From Janibacter sp. CX7 (lineage in GTDB: Bacteria; Actinomycetota; Actinomycetes; Actinomycetales; Dermatophilaceae), in NCBI RefSeq assembly GCF_024362365.1, contig NZ_CP101464.1, forward strand, positions 1,426,001 through 1,490,000: a stretch of 64,000 bases of DNA, given 5' to 3'. A program made the translations under genes and the position numbers. The notes under the pieces are model-generated. The model searched no databases, had not been told where the DNA came from, and saw only the letters and a program-made list of their open reading frames with translations. This document shows positions 17,216 to 25,549 of the stretch, one piece after another. Numbering within the stretch: position 1 is the stretch's first letter; every line of letters starts with the position of its first letter.

Positions 17216-18298
17216 ATGGCCAAGACCCCCGCCGTCATGGTGCCCGCCGGCGACCGGGAGGTGCGCGTCTCGAGCCCCGACCGGGTGATCTACGAGGCCA
17301 CCGACCGCACCCCCGAGATCACGAAGTTGCAGGTGTGCGAGTACTACGCCGCCGTGGGCGAGGCGATGATGCGCCAGATCGGCGACCGCCCCGCGGCGAT
17401 GGAGCGCTGGCCCGACGGGTGGCGCGAGGGGATGCGCCTGGCGGTCGGGCCGCGGGACAAGGACGCCGACGGCTTCTACCAGAAGCGGCTGCCCCGGGGA
17501 GCGCCCGAGTGGATCGAGACGGTCGGCATCACCTTCCCGAGCGGCCGCGGTGCCGAGGAGCTGTGCCCGAGCGAGCCGGGGGCGCTCGTGTGGGCGGCGC
17601 AGATGGGCACGCTGACCTTCCACCCGTGGCCGGTGCGCCGACCGGACGTCGACCACCCCGACGAGCTGCGCATCGACCTCGACCCGCAGCCGGGCACGAC
17701 CTTCGCCGACGTCCAGCGGGTCGCCGGCGTCGCCCGGGAGCTCCTCGAGGATCTCGGCATGCGCGGCTACCCGAAGACGAGCGGCAACCGCGGCATCCAC
17801 GTCTACGTGCGCATCGAGCCGCGCTGGTCCTTCGAGGACCTGCGGCACGCGGCGATCGGCTTCGGCCGCGAGCTCGAGCGGCGTGACGACGGGGTGACGA
17901 CGGCCTGGTGGAAGGAGGAGCGCGGCGAGCGGATCTTCGTCGACTTCAACCAGAACAACCGCGACCGCACGATCGCCGGCGCGTGGAGCCTGCGCGCCCG
18001 GCCCGGTGCTCCCGTGAGCACCCCGATGACCTGGGACCAGCTCGCCGAGGTCACCGACCCGGCCGAGCACAACATTCTGACCGTGATCGACCACCTGGCC
18101 GGCGGCGACCCGTGGGCCGACATCGACGAGACCGCCCACTCGCTCGAGCCGCTCCTCGACCTGTGGGAGACCCTGCCCGGCGGGGAGCTGAACTTCCCGC
18201 CCGACTACCCGAAGATGCCCGGCGAGCCGCCCCGGGTGCAGCCGAGCAAGAAGGTCGCGTCGCACTGGGACGAGGACGGCAACCGCATCGAGGAGTAG
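17216..18298 (+). CDS. Stand-alone LigD-type polymerase/primase (PolDom)
   Basis: Archaeo-eukaryotic primase-type polymerase of 360 residues, homologous to the polymerase domain of LigD, which fills gaps with ribonucleotides during end joining or excision repair. Metal ligands are D154 and D156 in RIDLDPQPG and D243 in IFVDFNQNNRD; SGNRGIHVYVRI holds H195. The protein contains no ligase or nuclease domain. A LigC-type ligase gene lies convergently 86 bp downstream, matching the mycobacterial Prim-PolC/LigC partnership. No ku gene is in the window. TACGCT lies 6 nt before the ATG, so the gene may be leaderless. Confidence 0.92.
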   Translation: MAKTPAVMVPAGDREVRVSSPDRVIYEATDRTPEITKLQVCEYYAAVGEAMMRQIGDRPAAMERWPDGWREGMRLAVGPRDKDADGFYQKRLPRGAPEWIETVGITFPSGRGAEELCPSEPGALVWAAQMGTLTFHPWPVRRPDVDHPDELRIDLDPQPGTTFADVQRVAGVARELLEDLGMRGYPKTSGNRGIHVYVRIEPRWSFEDLRHAAIGFGRELERRDDGVTTAWWKEERGERIFVDFNQNNRDRTIAGAWSLRARPGAPVSTPMTWDQLAEVTDPAEHNILTVIDHLAGGDPWADIDETAHSLEPLLDLWETLPGGELNFPPDYPKMPGEPPRVQPSKKVASHWDEDGNRIEE

Positions 18299-18384
18299 GT
18301 GCGTTGGCCCGCCTGCGTGACGGTCTGCTCACCTGTGTCACGCCATCGGGTCACACACGTGCACATGTGGTCACTCAGGCCAGA

Positions 18385-19443
18385 TCAGTCGAGGACCTCG
18401 CCCAGGTCGTAGGCCGCGGCCCGGTCGATCTGGTCGAGCGTGCACGACTCGGGGTCGCGGTCGGGCCGCCAGCGCAGGAACTGCACGGTGTGCCGGAATC
18501 GCCAGCCCTCGAGCTGGTCGAAGGCGACCTCGACGACCCGCTCGGGTCGCAGCGGCACGAAGCTGACGTCCTTGCCCGAGCTGAAGCGTGAGCGGTCGGT
18601 CTCGGCGTGCTCGATGTTGCCGTCGGCGTCGCGCCGCACGAGCGGCTCGAGCTCCTCGACGAGCTCGAGCCGCCGCTTCGCGGTGAAGGCCGCGATGCCG
18701 CCGACATTGAAGAGCTGCCCCTCGTGGAAGAGCCCGAGCAGCAGCGAGCCGACCCCCTGGCCGGACTTGTGCACGCGATAGCCGGTGACGACCGCCTCGG
18801 CGGTGCGCTTGTGCTTGATCTTGAGCATCGTCCGCTTGCCGGGGGAGTAGGGCGAGGCGAGCGCCTTGGCGACGACCCCGTCGAGCCCGGCGCCCTCGAA
18901 GCGGGTGAACCAGTCGCGGGCCTCGTCGGCATCGCGGGTGACCCGCGTCAGGTGCAGCGGCGCCCCCTTCGCCATGCCGTCGAAGAGCGTCTCGAGCCGC
19001 TCCCGCCGCTGGGCGAAGGGAGAGCTCGTCACGTCCTCGTCGCCGACGGCGAGCAGGTCGAAGGCGATCAGCTCCGCGGGCGTCTCCTGCGACAGCTTGG
19101 TGATCCGCGACTCGGCCGGGTGGATCCGCTGCCCGAGGGCCTCCCAGTCGAGGCGCTGGGCCCCCGGCTCGCCACTGCGGACGACGACCTCGCCGTCGAC
19201 GACGGCGCTGCCGGGCAGGTGCTCACGGATCGCGGCGACGAGCTCGGGGAAGTAGCGGGTGAGCGGCTTCTTGCCCCGGCTGACGAGCTCGACGTCGTCG
19301 CCCTCCTTGCGCACGATGCACCGGAAGCCGTCCCACTTGGGCTCGTAGGAGTAGCCACCCTCCACGGCATCCGGCGCGGGCACGTCCGTGACGGCCTTGG
19401 CGAGCATCGGGTCGAGCACGAGGTCAGCGGGAAGTGGTGTCAC
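18385..19443 (-). CDS. ligC: ATP-dependent DNA ligase, LigC type
   Basis: DNA ligase of 352 residues with only the nucleotidyltransferase and OB-fold domains. The adenylated lysine is K36 in EPKWDGFR. Further motifs are VVDGEVVV, FDLLAVGDEDV, GLDGVVAKAL and the motif-V lysines in MLKIKHKRTAEAV. The C-terminal OB domain ends in VVEVAFDQLEGWRFRHTVQFLRWRPD. The size and absence of other domains fit LigC, not LigB or LigD. It faces the stand-alone polymerase gene, a likely functional partner in gap filling and sealing. The start is ATG 19443, 46 bp from the divergent hydrolase gene. Confidence 0.93.
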   Translation of the reverse strand: MTPLPADLVLDPMLAKAVTDVPAPDAVEGGYSYEPKWDGFRCIVRKEGDDVELVSRGKKPLTRYFPELVAAIREHLPGSAVVDGEVVVRSGEPGAQRLDWEALGQRIHPAESRITKLSQETPAELIAFDLLAVGDEDVTSSPFAQRRERLETLFDGMAKGAPLHLTRVTRDADEARDWFTRFEGAGLDGVVAKALASPYSPGKRTMLKIKHKRTAEAVVTGYRVHKSGQGVGSLLLGLFHEGQLFNVGGIAAFTAKRRLELVEELEPLVRRDADGNIEHAETDRSRFSSGKDVSFVPLRPERVVEVAFDQLEGWRFRHTVQFLRWRPDRDPESCTLDQIDRAAAYDLGEVLD

Positions 19444-19489
19444 TCACCACATTCTGCCCGCGAGCCACGACATTTGAGACGATGACGCC

Positions 19490-20650
19490 GTGACTCAACG
19501 GACGGTGGCCGAGCGGGCCCTGACCTACGGCGCGGTCGCCGCGGGATCCGCCCTCATGGGCGCCGGTTCGGTGTGGGTCGGGGCGGGCACCTACTTCGCG
19601 CGCAAGGTGCTCACCCCCGACCTCGTCCGCCCCGACGACACCCGGATCCACGTCATCCACTCGGACAGCGTGACCCTCTCCGGCACCCCCGACCTGCTCG
19701 TCCCCGGTCGCTACGGGCTGTGGCTGGACGGCGGTCGTGGCCACGCCCGCATCGGTGGGGTCCTCGAGGTCGACCACCGCCGGCAGCGGGTGCGCCGTGA
19801 GCTCCTCGGCGTCGACGAAGGCGTGCTGCAGCCCGGGACGGCCCGCTTCAACGGCTACTACTACGGCCGCGACCCCCGGGCCGACCTCGGCCTCGAGACC
19901 CAGGACGTCGTCGTGCCCGCGGAGCTCGGGCCGATGCCCGCGTGGGTCGTGCCCGGTGGCAGCGGCGACCGGTGGGCCGTCCTCGTCCACGGGCGCGGTG
20001 CGCGCCGGCACGAGACGCTGCGCGCCATCCCGGCGCTGCACGCCGCCGGCCTGACCTGCCTGGTCCCGAGCTATCGCAACGACGGCGACGCCCCGCGCGG
20101 TCCCGACGGGCGCTACAACCTCGGCCTGTCCGAGTGGCGCGACATCGAGGACGCCGTGCGCCTGGCGCTCGCCCGTGGCGCCCGCGAGATCGTGCTCGTC
20201 GGGTGGTCGATGGGCGGGGCGATCGTCCTGCAGTTCCTCGACCGCTCGCCCCTCGCCTCCGACGTCTCCCGGGCGGTCCTCGACGGTCCGGTCGTCGACT
20301 GGGGCGACGTGCTGCGGCACCACGCGGAGCTGCACCGCGTGCCCGCGCCCGTGTCCCACCTCGGCAGCGCGCTCATGGGCAAGCACTGGGCCCGTCGTCT
20401 CGTGGGCGTCAGCGAGAGCGTCGACGTCGCGAGGACCAACTGGGTCACCCGGGCGGAGGAGCTCGAGCACCAGATCCTGCTCATCCACTCGCGTGACGAC
20501 GAGTTCGTGCCCGTCGGGCCGAGCGAGGCGCTCGCCGCGGCACGGCCCGACCTCGTGACCTTCGAGCCGTGGTCCCTCGCCCGGCACTGCAAGGAGTGGA
20601 ACGTCGACCCGCGTCGCTGGACCGACACCGTCCTCGACTTCGTCCGCTAG
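19490..20650 (+). CDS. Alpha/beta hydrolase with N-terminal membrane anchor
   Basis: Protein of 386 residues. One transmembrane helix (about residues 10-35) tethers a globular alpha/beta hydrolase. The nucleophile is S240 in GWSMGG, VLVHGRGARRHE is the oxyanion-hole strand, and the C-terminal SRDDEFVP and LARHCKEWN supply the probable Asp and His. The substrate is unknown; it resembles serine aminopeptidase/lysophospholipase-like proteins. The start is GTG 19490. No Shine-Dalgarno box is obvious. It diverges from ligC with a 46-bp spacer. Confidence 0.82.
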   Translation: MTQRTVAERALTYGAVAAGSALMGAGSVWVGAGTYFARKVLTPDLVRPDDTRIHVIHSDSVTLSGTPDLLVPGRYGLWLDGGRGHARIGGVLEVDHRRQRVRRELLGVDEGVLQPGTARFNGYYYGRDPRADLGLETQDVVVPAELGPMPAWVVPGGSGDRWAVLVHGRGARRHETLRAIPALHAAGLTCLVPSYRNDGDAPRGPDGRYNLGLSEWRDIEDAVRLALARGAREIVLVGWSMGGAIVLQFLDRSPLASDVSRAVLDGPVVDWGDVLRHHAELHRVPAPVSHLGSALMGKHWARRLVGVSESVDVARTNWVTRAEELEHQILLIHSRDDEFVPVGPSEALAAARPDLVTFEPWSLARHCKEWNVDPRRWTDTVLDFVR

Positions 20651-20670
20651 CGCCGACTGCCGTCAGCCGG

Positions 20671-21348
20671 TCAGCGGCTCACCCGCCACAGGCCGAGGAG
20701 GGTCCCGTCCTCCTCGAGCAGGTGCCGGCACGACAGGCGAAGGGCGACCCCGTCACCGTCGAGGATGCGCGGGTGGTCGACGCGGCGCCCCCCGACGACC
20801 TGCGGGGTCCACGACAGGCCGAGCTCGTCGACGAGTCCGGCGCCGGCGAGGTCCGCGGCCAGGGAGGGCCCCCCTTCGCACAGCACGTGGGGCCCGAAGG
20901 TCTCCCGGGCGCGCTCGAGGACCTGCGCCAGGTCGACGGTCTCGTCGCCGCACAGCCAGGTGTTCTCCTCCTCGTCGATGCCGGCGGCGCTCGTCGTCGC
21001 GAGCACGACGTCGGGCTCGCCCCGGAGGGTCTCGGGCAAGTGCCCGCGGCGCGAGACGACGACGAGGGGCATGTCGGCGCTGCCATAGCCCTCCGCGCGG
21101 GCGGTGCCGGCGCCGACGAGCAGGACGTCCGCCGCGAAGCGCATCGCCGTGAAGGCCCGGTGATCGGCCGAGGAGTTGATCGACCCCGAGAGCCCGTCGC
21201 TGCCGGTGGCGGCGCCGTCGAGGGTCGTGACGAAGTTCAGCCGCAGGAGCGGACCGTCGTGGGCGTAGAGCGCGTCGAGGGTCTCCTCGTCGACGTCGGA
21301 GCCGGGGGAGACGTCGGTCGCCGCGTCGTCGGCGCTGAGGATCCGCAT
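20671..21348 (-). CDS. RibD-C/dihydrofolate reductase-like reductase
   Basis: Protein of 225 residues with the fold of the RibD reductase domain, which in riboflavin synthesis reduces a pyrimidine ribosyl intermediate with NADPH. LLRLNFVTTLDGAATGSDGLSG and VLLVGAGTARAEGYG are typical nucleotide-binding blocks, and VLCEGGPSLAADL is the family glycine-rich motif. No deaminase domain is fused and no other riboflavin gene is nearby, so this is probably a free-standing pyrimidine reductase-family enzyme of unknown substrate. The start is ATG 21348; a longer frame overlaps ppk2. Confidence 0.82.
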   Translation of the reverse strand: MRILSADDAATDVSPGSDVDEETLDALYAHDGPLLRLNFVTTLDGAATGSDGLSGSINSSADHRAFTAMRFAADVLLVGAGTARAEGYGSADMPLVVVSRRGHLPETLRGEPDVVLATTSAAGIDEEENTWLCGDETVDLAQVLERARETFGPHVLCEGGPSLAADLAGAGLVDELGLSWTPQVVGGRRVDHPRILDGDGVALRLSCRHLLEEDGTLLGLWRVSR

Positions 21349-21394
21349 GGCGCGAGTCTGCCCCACGGGACCCCCGCCCTGACATGATGCGGCC

Positions 21395-22264
21395 ATGGCC
21401 AAGGACAAGAAGTCAGCCAAGACGTCGTCTGCCACGTCCTTCCGCGAGGTGCTGCGTGCCGACCCCGGCACCGACCTGTCGAAGATCGACCCCCGTGGCA
21501 CCCCCGGCTTCGACGGGGACAAGGCCGCCGGGCAGGCCGCGCTCGCCGAGCTCGCCGATGTCCTGTCCGAGCTGCAGGAGCGGCTCTTCGCCGAGTCCAA
21601 GGCGGGCGGCGGTCGCAGCGTCCTGCTCGTCGTGCAGGGGATGGACACCGCCGGCAAGGGCGGCATCATGCGACACGTCGTGGGCGCGGTCGACCCCCAG
21701 GGCGTCGACATCACGAGCTTCAAGGCGCCGAGCGCCGAGGAGCGCAAGCACCCCTTCCTGTGGCGCATCCGCAATGCGCTGCCCGAGCCGGGGATGATCG
21801 GGGTCTTCGACCGCAGCCACTACGAGGACGTGCTCATCGTGCGGGTCCACGACCTCGTGCCGCGCGCGCAGTGGTCGCGCCGCTACGGGCAGATCAACAC
21901 CTTCGAGGAGACCGTCGCCGACAAGGGCACGACGATCATCAAGGTGATGCTGCACATCAGCAAGGACGAGCAGAAGGAGCGCCTCACCGAGCGTCTCGAC
22001 CGCCCGGACAAGCACTGGAAGTTCAACCCCGGCGACATCGACGAGCGCGAGCACTGGGACGACTACCAGGAGGCCTACCAGGCCGTCATCGACAAGTGCT
22101 CGACCGAGGTCGCGCCCTGGTATGTCGTGCCGGCCGACCGCAAGTGGTTTGCCCGCCTGGCCGTGATGCAGCTGCTCAAGGAGCACCTCGAGGAGCTCGA
22201 CCCGCAGTGGCCGAAGGCCGACTTCGACGTCGCCGCCGAGCAGAAGCGGCTCAAGAAGTCCTGA
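21395..22264 (+). CDS. ppk2: Polyphosphate kinase 2 family protein
   Basis: Transfers phosphate between polyphosphate and nucleotides in the cytoplasm. It is a single PPK2 domain of 289 residues: Walker A GMDTAGKGG at 82-90, Walker B DRSHYEDV with D139, and a lid region with RRYGQINTFEE. The basic C-terminus ends KKS. Direction (NDP phosphorylation or polyphosphate synthesis) and subclass cannot be fixed by eye. It diverges from the RibD-like gene over 46 bp and converges on the AidB-like gene. Confidence 0.93.
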   Translation: MAKDKKSAKTSSATSFREVLRADPGTDLSKIDPRGTPGFDGDKAAGQAALAELADVLSELQERLFAESKAGGGRSVLLVVQGMDTAGKGGIMRHVVGAVDPQGVDITSFKAPSAEERKHPFLWRIRNALPEPGMIGVFDRSHYEDVLIVRVHDLVPRAQWSRRYGQINTFEETVADKGTTIIKVMLHISKDEQKERLTERLDRPDKHWKFNPGDIDEREHWDDYQEAYQAVIDKCSTEVAPWYVVPADRKWFARLAVMQLLKEHLEELDPQWPKADFDVAAEQKRLKKS

Positions 22265-22284
22265 CCCGCAGGACTCGGGTCAGG
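22260..22284. terminator. Bidirectional terminator between ppk2 and the aidB-like gene
   Basis: Arms CCTGACCCG (22260-22268) and CGGGTCAGG (22276-22284) form a 9-bp stem with a 7-nt loop that spans both stop codons of the convergent genes. Confidence 0.6.
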
Positions 22285-23953
22285 CGGTGACCGAGGCGCG
22301 CTCGATGGCGGCGGGGCCCGCCGCGGCCACGAGGCCGGCGTCGAGCGTGCCGAAGCTGTCTCCCTTCGCCCCGCCGAGCCGCGACTCGACGAAGGCCTCG
22401 GCCAGCTCGGCGGGCGAGTGCTGCACCACGAGGCTGCCCTGGAGGGTCAGGGCCAGCCGCTCGACGAGCCGGCGGGCGCCCGTGGCGGCCTCGACCCCGT
22501 CGAGCGCGGCGAGCCCGGCGCAGTCGCGCTCCACCTCGTCGAGCGCGGTGTCGAGCGTCGTGAGCCGGCCCCGGGCGACCGAGGCCTCCTTGAGCAGCGC
22601 CATGAGCGACGCCGGCTCGCGGCCGATCGCGCGCAGCACGTCGAGCGCGTTGACATTGCCCGAGCCCTCCCAGATGGAGTTGAGCGGCGCCTGCCGGTAC
22701 AGCCGGGCCATGCCGTTCTCCTCGACGTAGCCGTTGCCCCCGAGGCACTCCAGCGCCTCCGCGACGAAGGGGGAGGTCCGCTTGCAGACCCAGTACTTGC
22801 CGACGGCGACGCCGAGGCGGGTCAGCTCGGTCTCGCCCTCGTCGACGGCGTGGGCCAGCCGCATCCCGAGGAGGGTCGCGGCCTCCGACTCGAGAGCGAG
22901 GTCGGTGAGCACGTTGCGCATCAGCGGCTGGTCGACGAGCAGCGCGCCGAAGGCCCGACGGTGGCGGGTGTGGTGGACCGCCCGCGTCAGGGCCGTGCGC
23001 ATCGTGCCGGCGGAGCCGAGCACGCAGTCGAGGCGGGTCGCCGAGACCATGTCGATGATCGTGCGGACCCCGCGCCCCTCCTCGCCGACGAGCGCGCCCC
23101 AGGTGCCGTCGAGCTCGATCTCGGAGGAGGCATTGGACCGGTCGCCGAGCTTGTCCTTGAGCCGCTGCAGGGCGAAGGGGTTGCGCGTCCCGTCCTCGAG
23201 CACCCGGGGGACGAGGAAGCAGCTCGGCGCGGCCTCGGGCGAGGTCTTGGCCAGGACGAGGAAGACATCGCTCATCGGGGCGGAGCAGAACCACTTGTGC
23301 CCGGTGAGTCGGTAGGTCTCGCCGGTGAGCGGGCCGCCGGGGGTGCGCACGGCGAGGGTGGAGTTGGCCCGCACGTCGGACCCGCCCTGCTTCTCGGTCA
23401 TCCCCATGCCGGCGATCGCCCCGGCCTTGGTCCCGACCTCGCGCAGCCCGAAGTCGTAGTCGCGGGAGGCGAGCTTGGGCGTCCACCGCTCGGCGAGCTC
23501 GGGGGAGTGGCGAAGGGCGGGGACGGCCGCGTTGGTCATGGTGATCGGGCAGATGTGCCCCGGCTCGACCTGGCTCCACGTGTGGAAGCCGGCGGCGCGG
23601 GTGACGTGGGCCCCGCTGCCCTGCGGTCGGGTCCACGGCACGGCGGTCAGGCCCGCGGCGGTCGCGTGGCCCATGAGCGCGTGCCATGCGGGGTCGAACT
23701 CGACCTCGTCGATGCGGTGGCCCCAGCGGTCGTGGGTCACGAGGCGGGGGATGTTGCGCTGGGCCCGGTCGGCGAGCTCGGCGGCCTCGGGGGACCCGGC
23801 GAGCCGACCGAGCGCGGACAGGTCCCTCGTGGCCCCGGCGAGGTGCTCCGTGGGAACCCACCGCTCGACACCTTGTGCGACAACGGGATCGCTCGCGAAG
23901 ACGTCGTGACCCCCGTAGGGCGGGACCTGGTTGGTGACCTCGTGCGTCGGCAT
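22280..23953 (-). CDS. aidB: AidB-like acyl-CoA dehydrogenase family flavoprotein
   Basis: FAD protein of 557 residues. The layout matches AidB, the alkylation-response protein of E. coli: GMGMTEKQGGSDVRAN (flavin-binding), GHKWFCSAPMSD, RTIIDMVSATRLDCVLGSAG and ECLGGNGYVEENGMARLYRQAPLNSIWEGSGNV. The last block carries the region of the catalytic glutamate. AidB protects DNA under alkylation stress, and its enzymatic substrate is unsettled. ATG 23953 is chosen because TATCGT lies exactly 6 nt upstream, suggesting a leaderless transcript; a longer frame to 24001 adds 16 residues without a conserved motif. A general acyl-CoA dehydrogenase role cannot be excluded. Confidence 0.88.
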   Translation of the reverse strand: MPTHEVTNQVPPYGGHDVFASDPVVAQGVERWVPTEHLAGATRDLSALGRLAGSPEAAELADRAQRNIPRLVTHDRWGHRIDEVEFDPAWHALMGHATAAGLTAVPWTRPQGSGAHVTRAAGFHTWSQVEPGHICPITMTNAAVPALRHSPELAERWTPKLASRDYDFGLREVGTKAGAIAGMGMTEKQGGSDVRANSTLAVRTPGGPLTGETYRLTGHKWFCSAPMSDVFLVLAKTSPEAAPSCFLVPRVLEDGTRNPFALQRLKDKLGDRSNASSEIELDGTWGALVGEEGRGVRTIIDMVSATRLDCVLGSAGTMRTALTRAVHHTRHRRAFGALLVDQPLMRNVLTDLALESEAATLLGMRLAHAVDEGETELTRLGVAVGKYWVCKRTSPFVAEALECLGGNGYVEENGMARLYRQAPLNSIWEGSGNVNALDVLRAIGREPASLMALLKEASVARGRLTTLDTALDEVERDCAGLAALDGVEAATGARRLVERLALTLQGSLVVQHSPAELAEAFVESRLGGAKGDSFGTLDAGLVAAAGPAAIERASVTA

Positions 23954-24008
23954 GACCGCACGATACGGCCAGCGACGGACAGGGATCCCGGCAGCGTTCA
24001 CCCTCGGT

Positions 24009-24038
24009 TTGGAATCTGGCCTCGCTCTGGGCTACTCT
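24009..24038 (+). promoter_or_regulatory. Probable sigma-A promoter of the first tRNA block
   Basis: TTGGAA (24009-24014) and TACTCT (24033-24038) are separated by 18 bp, about 36 bp before tRNA-Gly. The same -10 hexamer followed by a similar GCTCAG stretch precedes the tRNA-Val(CAC) gene at 48.2 kb. Confidence 0.6.
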
Positions 24039-24074
24039 CGCTCAGCGCGGTCAGCAGAGATGCCGACAGCGAGT

Positions 24075-24147
24075 GCGGATGTAGCTCAGTTGGTAGAGCG
24101 CAACCTTGCCAAGGTTGAGGTCGCCGGTTCGAGCCCGGTCATCCGCT
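24075..24147 (+). tRNA. tRNA-Gly (GCC), copy 1
   Basis: The acceptor arm GCGGATG pairs with CATCCGC, with a T discriminator. The anticodon stem-loop CCTTGCCAAGG gives anticodon GCC. The T loop GGTTCGAGCC is standard. CCA is not encoded. The gene is identical over its length to copy 2 at 24480. Confidence 0.96.
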
Positions 24148-24178
24148 CTGATGGCGCCACTCCGGTGGCGCCGTCCCC

Positions 24179-24250
24179 GGGCGATTGGCGCAGCGGTAGC
24201 GCGCTTCCTTGACACGGAAGAGGTCACTGGTTCAAACCCAGTATCGCCCA
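24179..24250 (+). tRNA. tRNA-Val (GAC), copy 1
   Basis: Acceptor GGGCGAT pairs with ATCGCCC. The anticodon loop in CTTCCTTGACACGGAAG gives GAC. CCA is not encoded (the 3' flank reads CCG). A GC-rich hairpin (arms GGCGCCAC/GTGGCGCC) separates it from the preceding tRNA-Gly. The gene is identical to copy 2 at 24676. Confidence 0.96.
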
Positions 24251-24256
24251 CCGAGA

Positions 24257-24339
24257 GTCCCTGTCCGCTGGCGCGGCCAGGGACTTTGTGTTTCCAAAAG
24301 CATGGCGAGGGCCCCGGACTGCGTGAGCGGTCCGGGGCC
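24257..24339 (+). terminator. Two successive terminator hairpins after the Gly-Val block
   Basis: The first stem GTCCCTG (24257-24263)/CAGGGAC (24278-24284) is followed by the T-rich TTTGTGTTT. The second stem, GGCCCCGGAC (24310-24319)/GTCCGGGGCC (24330-24339), follows 25 bp later. Related hairpins follow the second tRNA block. Confidence 0.75.
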
Positions 24340-24479
24340 TTCGTCGTGCTCGGACGTGGGCCTCGGGAGGGGGCCGGCGCCGGTGGCGGCGCGCCGTCCG
24401 GGCCGGGTTGGGAGTCTCGGGGGCCATGGGTTAATGTTTCTCCTCGTGCCCCGCGTTACAACGCGACCTGGCGGGGCGT

Positions 24480-24552
24480 GCGGATGTAGCTCAGTTGGTA
24501 GAGCGCAACCTTGCCAAGGTTGAGGTCGCCGGTTCGAGCCCGGTCATCCGCT
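24480..24552 (+). tRNA. tRNA-Gly (GCC), copy 2
   Basis: Same sequence, fold and GCC anticodon as copy 1; the T discriminator is followed by CAG, so CCA is not encoded. It opens the Gly-Cys-Val block. The upstream stretch 24431-24462 is AT-richer (TTAATG, TTACAA) and may hold a promoter with loose spacing. Confidence 0.96.
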
Positions 24553-24577
24553 CAGAAGGTTGAAGACCACCTTCGGT

Positions 24578-24648
24578 GGTGGAGTGGCCGAGAGGCGAGG
24601 CAACGGCCTGCAAAGCCGTCTACACGGGTTCAAATCCCGTCTCCACCT
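24578..24648 (+). tRNA. tRNA-Cys (GCA)
   Basis: Acceptor GGTGGAG pairs with CTCCACC, with a T discriminator. The anticodon loop CTGCAAA gives GCA. It is 71 nt long and lies 25 bp after tRNA-Gly copy 2. This gene is the only tRNA not repeated between the two blocks. Confidence 0.96.
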
Positions 24649-24675
24649 CGACCATGCAGACACCTGCATGACCCC

Positions 24676-24747
24676 GGGCGATTGGCGCAGCGGTAGCGCG
24701 CTTCCTTGACACGGAAGAGGTCACTGGTTCAAACCCAGTATCGCCCA
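24676..24747 (+). tRNA. tRNA-Val (GAC), copy 2
   Basis: Identical to copy 1 over 72 nt with anticodon GAC. Unlike copy 1, the 3' end reads ACCA, so CCA is encoded at 24748-24750. Last tRNA of the Gly-Cys-Val block. Confidence 0.96.
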
Positions 24748-24774
24748 CCAGGGACTTTGTGTTTCCCAGAAGCC

Positions 24775-24871
24775 GTCCCTGTCCGCTGGTGCGGCAGGGA
24801 CTTCGTATTTCTAGAAGCAGATTCTTCCCACGTCAGCCAGACAGGCCCCGATCCGTCCGCGGACCGGGGCC
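24775..24871 (+). terminator. Two terminator hairpins after the Gly-Cys-Val block
   Basis: GTCCCTG (24775-24781)/CAGGGAC (24795-24801) is followed by TTCGTATTT. A second GC-rich stem, GGCCCCG/CGGGGCC, spans 24844-24871. Sequence and order match the hairpins after the first block, evidence that the two blocks arose by duplication. Confidence 0.7.
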
Positions 24872-24988
24872 GTTGTCGTGCTCCAGCGTCCCGTGCGCAC
24901 CCTCGCTCCGCAAAGATCGTCGTGGGGACCGACCGATCGGCGGGCTGCACCGTGATGTCTGGTGAGAGCAACCGGAGAAGGGGAGAGC

Positions 24989-25549
24989 ATGAAGGACACC
25001 GAGGTGGACGCCTTCAGGGAGTTCGCCGGTGCGGCCATCCCGCAGCTGCACCGCATCGCCCTCGCGGCCTGCGGCGACCGCCACGACGCCGACGACCTGG
25101 TCCAGACCACGCTGGAGAAGATGTGCGGCGCCTGGAGCCGGATCGAGCGCCGCGACGAGCCGCCCATGGCCTACGCCCGCACCGTGCTCGTGCGGGCCTT
25201 CATCGACAGCGGTCGACGGGCCTGGCGCCGGTCTGAGCGCTCCTTCGAGATCCTGCCCGAGACCGCCTTCGCCGAGCGCGGCTACGGCCAGGTCGACGAC
25301 ACCCCCGGCCTCTACGCGGCCCTGAGCACGCTCACCGCCCGACAGCGTCTCGTCGTCGTCCTGCGCCACGTCGAGGGTCTGCCGGTCGCCGAGGTCGCGC
25401 GCGTCCTCGGGTCGAGCGAGAGCAACGTCAAGTCGGCATCGGCCGAGGGGCTGGCCCGGTTGCGCCGGGCCCTCGCGAGTCCCGCCGACGCCCCCACACC
25501 CACCCACCCGGCAGCACGCCGGGTCTTCACCCAAGGAGCCCAGCGATGA
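24989..25549 (+). CDS. SigE-family ECF RNA polymerase sigma factor
   Basis: Extracytoplasmic-function sigma factor of 186 residues. Region 2 (residues about 8-80) includes DRHDADDLVQTTLEKMCGAW. Region 4 (about 105-165) includes LTARQRLVVVLRHVEGLPVAEVA and the recognition helix SESNVKSASAEGL. The Ala/Pro-rich tail is short. It fits the actinobacterial SigE-like family. The start is ATG 24989, just after GGGGAGAG. The stop overlaps the next gene (ATGA at 25546), a single-pass membrane protein that is a likely partner or anti-sigma factor. Confidence 0.92.
   Translation: MKDTEVDAFREFAGAAIPQLHRIALAACGDRHDADDLVQTTLEKMCGAWSRIERRDEPPMAYARTVLVRAFIDSGRRAWRRSERSFEILPETAFAERGYGQVDDTPGLYAALSTLTARQRLVVVLRHVEGLPVAEVARVLGSSESNVKSASAEGLARLRRALASPADAPTPTHPAARRVFTQGAQR

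Larger units (their letters stand above)
24075..24871 (+). repeat. Tandem duplication of a tRNA-Gly/Val segment with its terminators
   Basis: Block 1 (24075-24339) and block 2 (24480-24871) share identical tRNA-Gly and tRNA-Val genes and similar downstream sequence, including GTCCCTGTCCGCTGG, a T-rich run, AGAAGCA/AAAAGCA and a GGCCCCG hairpin. Block 2 also has tRNA-Cys between Gly and Val. Either block 1 lost tRNA-Cys or block 2 gained it; loss seems simpler, because Gly-Cys-Val clusters are common in actinobacteria. Confidence 0.75.

Noticed and set aside
24075..24750. Integration site of a mobile element at the tRNA cluster
   Set aside because: Repeated tRNA sequence could mimic attachment sites, but no integrase, excisionase or foreign gene lies between or beside the copies, and the whole transcription unit with terminators is repeated.
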